NCBI RefSeq assembly: GCF_002195995.1
Contig: NZ_NHON01000049.1
Location: 290-47,649, forward strand
Origin: Inquilinus limosus
GTDB lineage: Bacteria > Pseudomonadota > Alphaproteobacteria > DSM-16000 > Inquilinaceae
Length of the DNA stretch: 47,360 nucleotides
Direction of reading: 5' to 3'
Positions within the stretch are counted from its first letter, which is position 1. Each line of letters begins with the position of its first letter. The position numbers and the translations under genes are program-made. Shown piece by piece: positions 44,095 to 47,360 of this stretch. The notes under the pieces were generated by a model. It made no database searches. It was given only the letters and a program-made list of their open reading frames with translations, and was not told where the DNA came from.

Positions 44095-45178
44095 TTCAAA
44101 ATGTTGATGGCGATATTCTTCTCGACCCGCGAAATCACTGAAGCCAGGAATTCGGCTGTTGCCATATCCATTTCGAGGGGCGGGGTACTCCTTCTGTTGC
44201 AGGCAACCGATATCGACCAGCCTCGGAGGCAATGCATGACCCTCGCAGCTCCGCATAGGGCCGCTCGATGCCGATCGCGCAGTTTTCCCTGTCGACGCGC
44301 AGGCGCCCGCAATACTCGAGACGCTCCGGCCGGAGTTTCAGCAAACGGGACGGGAAAAGGTTCGCGGGCTATGACGTGTCGCGGCGCCGCGCGCATCGTC
44401 AGCGCGGCGTCCCCGGCCTTCGAAGCCGCCGGCAAACATGCACGCCGGCCGGCCTCGAGCCCAGCCAGACCGAAACCTTGCCAGACCGACAGGCCCCTTC
44501 CAGCGTCAGCAGGTCCGCGGTGACGGGATGGTGAGAATTGCTACCGGCAGAGCCTGGCCCCCAATGACCCCGCCGATCAGCGGGATGCGGAGAGCGGAGA
44601 GCGGACCGCGTCCGCGACGGGCCGTTGGAGGAGTGTGCGGTCCCATGGTGGATGAGGATGAGAACTATGTCTTCGCCATAGCGCTATGATCGGGAGCGAC
44701 TGTTCCCGAGATTGCTCGCGCCAACGCTCGTCTGCACGCGGCAGTGCTGTCCGCGACCGGCATATGCGTTCGTCATGATGGCGCGAGGCAGCCCTCGTTT
44801 TCGAGAGATCGGCCGACGCAGGTTCAAATCGGTGAGGCGCAACACCCGATTCTCACGATTGATGGAAAGAGCTATTCCTCGGCTTACGACCGTCCTGCTG
44901 ACTTCCTGAACGCTATGGTAGCTCTCGACGCGACCAAGACAACTATGGTGGCTTCCGAAGCTACAGTGCACCGGCGAGTGCGAGAATGGTTTCCTGCTCC
45001 AAACCGGACGCAGCCGCTTCTGGAGCGTTGCGGACACGACGCCGTCGATGTGGGGCGTCTCTCCTCTCGTCTGCCAGTGGTCGTCGAGATGCGCGGCTGC
45101 TCTGTCTAAAATCGCAAGATCGGTCGAGCACGTCACGGCCCTGAGCGGCTAGCTGGTACCGCCACGAAGGAAGGGACG
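44095..45178. other. Gene-poor region, no gene recognised
   Basis: About 1.1 kb between the ribbon-helix-helix gene and the AraC-type gene. Several open frames of 65-150 codons occur on both strands (for example minus 44684-45136 and plus 44744-45109), but none shows a known domain or convincing protein character. Base composition is less GC-biased than the neighbours, suggesting decayed or transferred DNA. Confidence 0.5.
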
Positions 45179-46063
45179 ATGAAGGCGGCGCTTCAGAACC
45201 ATCATGCCCGGATGCAGCGGGTGCTGGACTATATCGACCGGCATCTCGACGGCGACCTGGACCTGGACGCGCTGAGCAGCGTCGCGGCCTACTCCAAATA
45301 TCACTTCCACCGGCAGTTCACGGCGACCTTCGGGCTGTCCGTGCATCGCTATGTCCAGTTGACCCGGATGAGACGTGCCTCGCACCGGCTGGCCTCGAAG
45401 GACGCCCGGAGCGTCACGGACATCGCGATGGACGCCGGTTACGACGCACCGGACGCCTTCGCCCGCGCCTTTCGGCGATGGCTGGGGCAATCGCCTTCGT
45501 CGTTCCGGAGATCTCCCGACTGGGAGCCGTGGCTTGCGGCCTTCGGGCCTCTCGACAAGGCGAGGAGCAAGCTCATGCAGATCACCTTTACCGCTGACGA
45601 CGTGACGATCCGCGACGTGCCGCCCACGCCGGTGGCGATCATGGAGCATCGGGGCGACCGGGCGACGCTCGGCGCCACCATTCAGCGGTTCATCGCGTGG
45701 CGCAAGGCCGCCGGCCTGTCGCCCCAGACCAGCCCGACCATCACCGTCTTCCGGTCCGAGAGGTGTCCGGCGGTCCCGGCCGACTACAGCATGGATCTGT
45801 GTGTCGTGACCGACCGGCCGATCGACGCGGACGACGGGCAGATGAAGCCCGGCGTGATCCCCGGCGGGCGTTGCGCGGTGCTGCGCTATCCCGGCAATAC
45901 CAACAATCTGGAGCCCGCTGCGCTCTATCTCTACCGCGATTGGCTTCCGGCCAGCGGCGAGGAAGCGCGAGACTTCCCGATCTATTGCCAGCGCCGGCTC
46001 TCCTGGCTTCCGGAGGTGCCGGTCCAGGATGTCGTCGTGGAACTGTTCCTGCCGCTGAGATAG
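45179..46063 (+). CDS. AraC-family regulator with GyrI-like effector domain
   Basis: Transcription regulator of 294 residues. The N-terminal AraC-type double helix-turn-helix (about 10-112) has LDLDALSSVAAYSKYHFHRQFTA-type spacing and DIAMDAGYDAPDAFARAFRRW followed by the PSSFR turn. The C-terminal domain (about 135-292) is GyrI/Rob/BmrR-like: VTIRDVPPTPVAIMEHRGDRA and DLCVVTD with a conserved glutamate region. Such proteins respond to small hydrophobic or cationic molecules and often control efflux or stress genes. ATG 45179 is preceded by GGAAGGG. No adjacent target is evident. Confidence 0.92.
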   Translation: MKAALQNHHARMQRVLDYIDRHLDGDLDLDALSSVAAYSKYHFHRQFTATFGLSVHRYVQLTRMRRASHRLASKDARSVTDIAMDAGYDAPDAFARAFRRWLGQSPSSFRRSPDWEPWLAAFGPLDKARSKLMQITFTADDVTIRDVPPTPVAIMEHRGDRATLGATIQRFIAWRKAAGLSPQTSPTITVFRSERCPAVPADYSMDLCVVTDRPIDADDGQMKPGVIPGGRCAVLRYPGNTNNLEPAALYLYRDWLPASGEEARDFPIYCQRRLSWLPEVPVQDVVVELFLPLR

Positions 46064-46150
46064 CGTCCTTGGATGGCCGCCCCGGAAGGGTCCCCGAAGC
46101 GGACATGGCGGGGGGCGACGCAGGCGACAAATACGATACAGCTGGAGTTC

Positions 46151-46336
46151 TCAGAACTCGTAGGAACGTCTGCCATCTTCATCTCGGCAAACCATCACCC
46201 CAAAGCGCTCGCGTTCCCACTCGGAGTATTGGATGACCGCATACATCACGGCCTCGTCTAGTGAATGGAATTCGGCCATGACCCTCTCATCAACAGTCGC
46301 ACCACGTTTAAGCACGAGATACTTCGCGTCGGACAT
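46151..46336 (-). CDS. Small hypothetical protein
   Basis: A 61-residue open frame, MSDAKYLVLKRGATVDERVM at the start and CRDEDGRRSYEF at the end, with a balanced, charged, soluble composition. The upstream continuation in this phase runs through the dehydrogenase gene in the wrong frame and is not coding. The ribosome site is weak. I do not recognise the family. The sequence looks protein-like (a FHSLDEAVMYAVIQY helix), which is the main support. It lies 29 bases after the dehydrogenase stop in the same direction. Confidence 0.55.
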   Translation of the reverse strand: MSDAKYLVLKRGATVDERVMAEFHSLDEAVMYAVIQYSEWERERFGVMVCRDEDGRRSYEF

Positions 46337-46365
46337 GGTGGTTCGGATACCGGCTGAACCGTTGG

Positions 46366-47148
46366 TTACTGGGCGGTCCAGCCGCCGTCGACCGACACGC
46401 TGGTGCCGGTGATCTGCTCGGCCGCGTCCGAGCACAGGAAGGCCACCGTGCCGCCCAGCTGCTCCGGCGTCACGAAGGTCATCGAGGGCTGCTTCTCGCC
46501 CAGCAGCTGCCGGGACGCCTCTTCCTGGCTGATCCCCTTCTCGGCCGCGATCGCGCTGATCTGCTTCTCGACCAGCGGCGTCCGCACCCAGCCCGGGCAC
46601 ACCGCGTTGCAGGTGATGCCGTTGCCGGCGTTCTCCAGCCCCACCACCTTGGTCAGCCCGATCAGCCCGTGCTTGGCCGCGACATAGGCCGCCTTGTGCG
46701 TCGACGCCACCAGGCCATGGGCCGAGGCGATGTTGATGATCCGGCCCCAGCCTTGGCTCTTCATCACCGGGATCGCCGCCGCGATGCCGTGGAACGCCGC
46801 CGACAGGTTGATCGCCAGGATCGCGTCCCACTTCTCGGCCGGGAACTCCTCCACCGGCGCGGTGAACTGGATGCCGGCATTGTTCACCAGGATGTCGACC
46901 CGGCCGAGCGTCTCGACCGTCGACGCGATCAGCCCGCGCACCGCGTCGCCCTTCGACATGTCGGCGCCGTTATAGACCGCGCGCACGCCATGCTCGCGCT
47001 CGATGCCGCTGCGGATCGACTCGATCTCGCCGGCGTCGCCGAAGCCGTTCAGCACGATGTCCGCGCCCTGGCCGGTCAGCACCTTGGCAATGCCAAGCCC
47101 GATGCCGCTGGTCGACCCGGTGACGATCGCTACCTTGCCCTTCAACAT
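46366..47148 (-). CDS. bdhA: D-3-hydroxybutyrate dehydrogenase
   Basis: NAD-dependent classical SDR of 260 residues that oxidises D-3-hydroxybutyrate to acetoacetate in polyhydroxybutyrate turnover. Visible are the TGSTSGIG cofactor loop (10-17), NNAG (89-92), and the catalytic Asn114, Ser142, Tyr155 and Lys159 (in AAYVAAKHGLIGLTKV). The family-specific C-terminal half (GWVRTPLVEKQI; LLGEKQPSMTFVTPEQLG; VDGGWTAQ) matches the PHB-type dehydrogenase group. ATG 47148 has AAAGGA 7 bases upstream. It is followed upstream on the same strand by the patatin-like gene, a typical alphaproteobacterial pairing. Confidence 0.95.
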   Translation of the reverse strand: MLKGKVAIVTGSTSGIGLGIAKVLTGQGADIVLNGFGDAGEIESIRSGIEREHGVRAVYNGADMSKGDAVRGLIASTVETLGRVDILVNNAGIQFTAPVEEFPAEKWDAILAINLSAAFHGIAAAIPVMKSQGWGRIINIASAHGLVASTHKAAYVAAKHGLIGLTKVVGLENAGNGITCNAVCPGWVRTPLVEKQISAIAAEKGISQEEASRQLLGEKQPSMTFVTPEQLGGTVAFLCSDAAEQITGTSVSVDGGWTAQ

Positions 47149-47187
47149 GGGAACGTCCTTTGTCGGATGTGATGGGAACCGCGCAGC

Positions 47188-47360
47188 CTATCTGCCGCGA
47201 TGTATGTCATGGGTGACGACGCCGTCCTCGACCGGGGGTCGGTCCAGGCGGTGCGGGTCGGCCAGGGTGCGGCGGATGTCGTCCAGGCCGCTCTGCCAGT
47301 GCTCGCGCATCGCGTCCGGCCCGAACTCATAGTCCTTGGAATGGCCCTCATAGGCCTTGG
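47188..47360 (-). CDS. C-terminal end of a patatin-like phospholipase (DUF3734 type), partial
   Basis: The minus-strand frame from the window edge reads KAYEGHSKDYEFGPDAMREH...LDDIRRTLADPHRL...VTHDIHRGR and stops at 47188-47190. This matches the end of the patatin-like DUF3734 proteins that sit next to 3-hydroxybutyrate dehydrogenase genes in alphaproteobacteria and are linked to PHB metabolism. The 5' part, including the active-site GxSxG, lies outside the window. It would be co-transcribed with bdhA, 39 bases downstream. Confidence 0.8.
   Translation of the reverse strand, partial: KAYEGHSKDYEFGPDAMREHWQSGLDDIRRTLADPHRLDRPPVEDGVVTHDIHRGR

Noticed and set aside
44684-45136. 150-codon minus-strand gene
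   Set aside because: No domain, no ribosome site, mixed composition, and an equally long open frame lies opposite at 44744-45109; neither shows protein character.
1-47360. tRNA, rRNA, riboswitch or phage attachment site
   Set aside because: None of the expected conserved motifs or clover-leaf arms could be found by reading; absence is not certain without a covariance-model scan.

Overview
The window is high-GC DNA dominated by one large exopolysaccharide (EPS) or capsule biosynthesis locus, roughly positions 89-35420. It is followed by an RTX protein/TolC secretion segment (36.0-42.9 kb) and then ordinary chromosomal genes. An alphaproteobacterium, plausibly of the Rhodospirillales/Azospirillum-Inquilinus kind, is suggested by three things: an ExoF/ExoP-type export pair, an alphaproteobacterial ribbon-helix-helix protein, and the pairing of 3-hydroxybutyrate dehydrogenase with a patatin-like protein of the DUF3734 type at the right edge. 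This placement is inference; no rRNA or tRNA gene is visible to confirm it.

Layout. (1) 89-4511, minus strand: a LuxR-type regulator, a Wzc/ExoP-type copolymerase-kinase and an ExoF-like export protein. (2) 4998-6911, minus: a Crp/Fnr-type regulator and UDP-glucose 4-epimerase. (3) 7304-10680, minus: a DegT-family aminotransferase, then gmd and fcl, which make GDP-L-fucose. (4) 11320-15087, plus: three GT4 glycosyltransferases packed head to tail. (5) 15162-21187, minus, mostly overlapping genes: a polyprenyl-phosphate sugar-1-phosphate transferase (chain initiation), a GT4, a Wzy-like polymerase, two hexapeptide acetyltransferases and a UDP-glucuronate-type epimerase. (6) 21589-24138, plus: an envelope-targeted right-handed beta-helix (pectate-lyase-like) protein. 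(7) 24160-35416, minus: a LysM protein, an SGNH esterase, an SDR epimerase, a GT2, two C-methyltransferase-type enzymes, a Wzx flippase, a sugar nucleotidyltransferase, a PIG-L deacetylase and a YdcF-like protein.

Together these describe a Wzx/Wzy-dependent heteropolysaccharide. The repeat unit is built on undecaprenyl phosphate by about five glycosyltransferases. It probably contains fucose, galactose and a uronic acid, plus a C-methyl-branched sugar made by the methyltransferase/SDR/nucleotidyltransferase module. It would be decorated by acetylation and trimmed by deacetylase or esterase activities. It is flipped by Wzx, polymerised by Wzy, and exported through the ExoP/ExoF pair.

Region 36.0-42.9 kb holds two RTX proteins with the same C-terminal ending, a TolC-type outer-membrane channel and a Sel1-repeat/peptidoglycan-binding protein. 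The inner-membrane ABC and membrane-fusion components of a type I system are not in the window. From 42.9 to 45.2 kb the DNA is gene-poor and holds a decayed IS630-type transposase remnant. The right end has an AraC/GyrI-like regulator, a small conserved-looking protein, 3-hydroxybutyrate dehydrogenase and the 3' end of a patatin-like gene.

Recurring features are AT-rich stretches just upstream of most transcription units, contrasting with the GC-rich coding DNA, and a LuxR regulator whose receiver lacks the usual phospho-acceptor aspartate.
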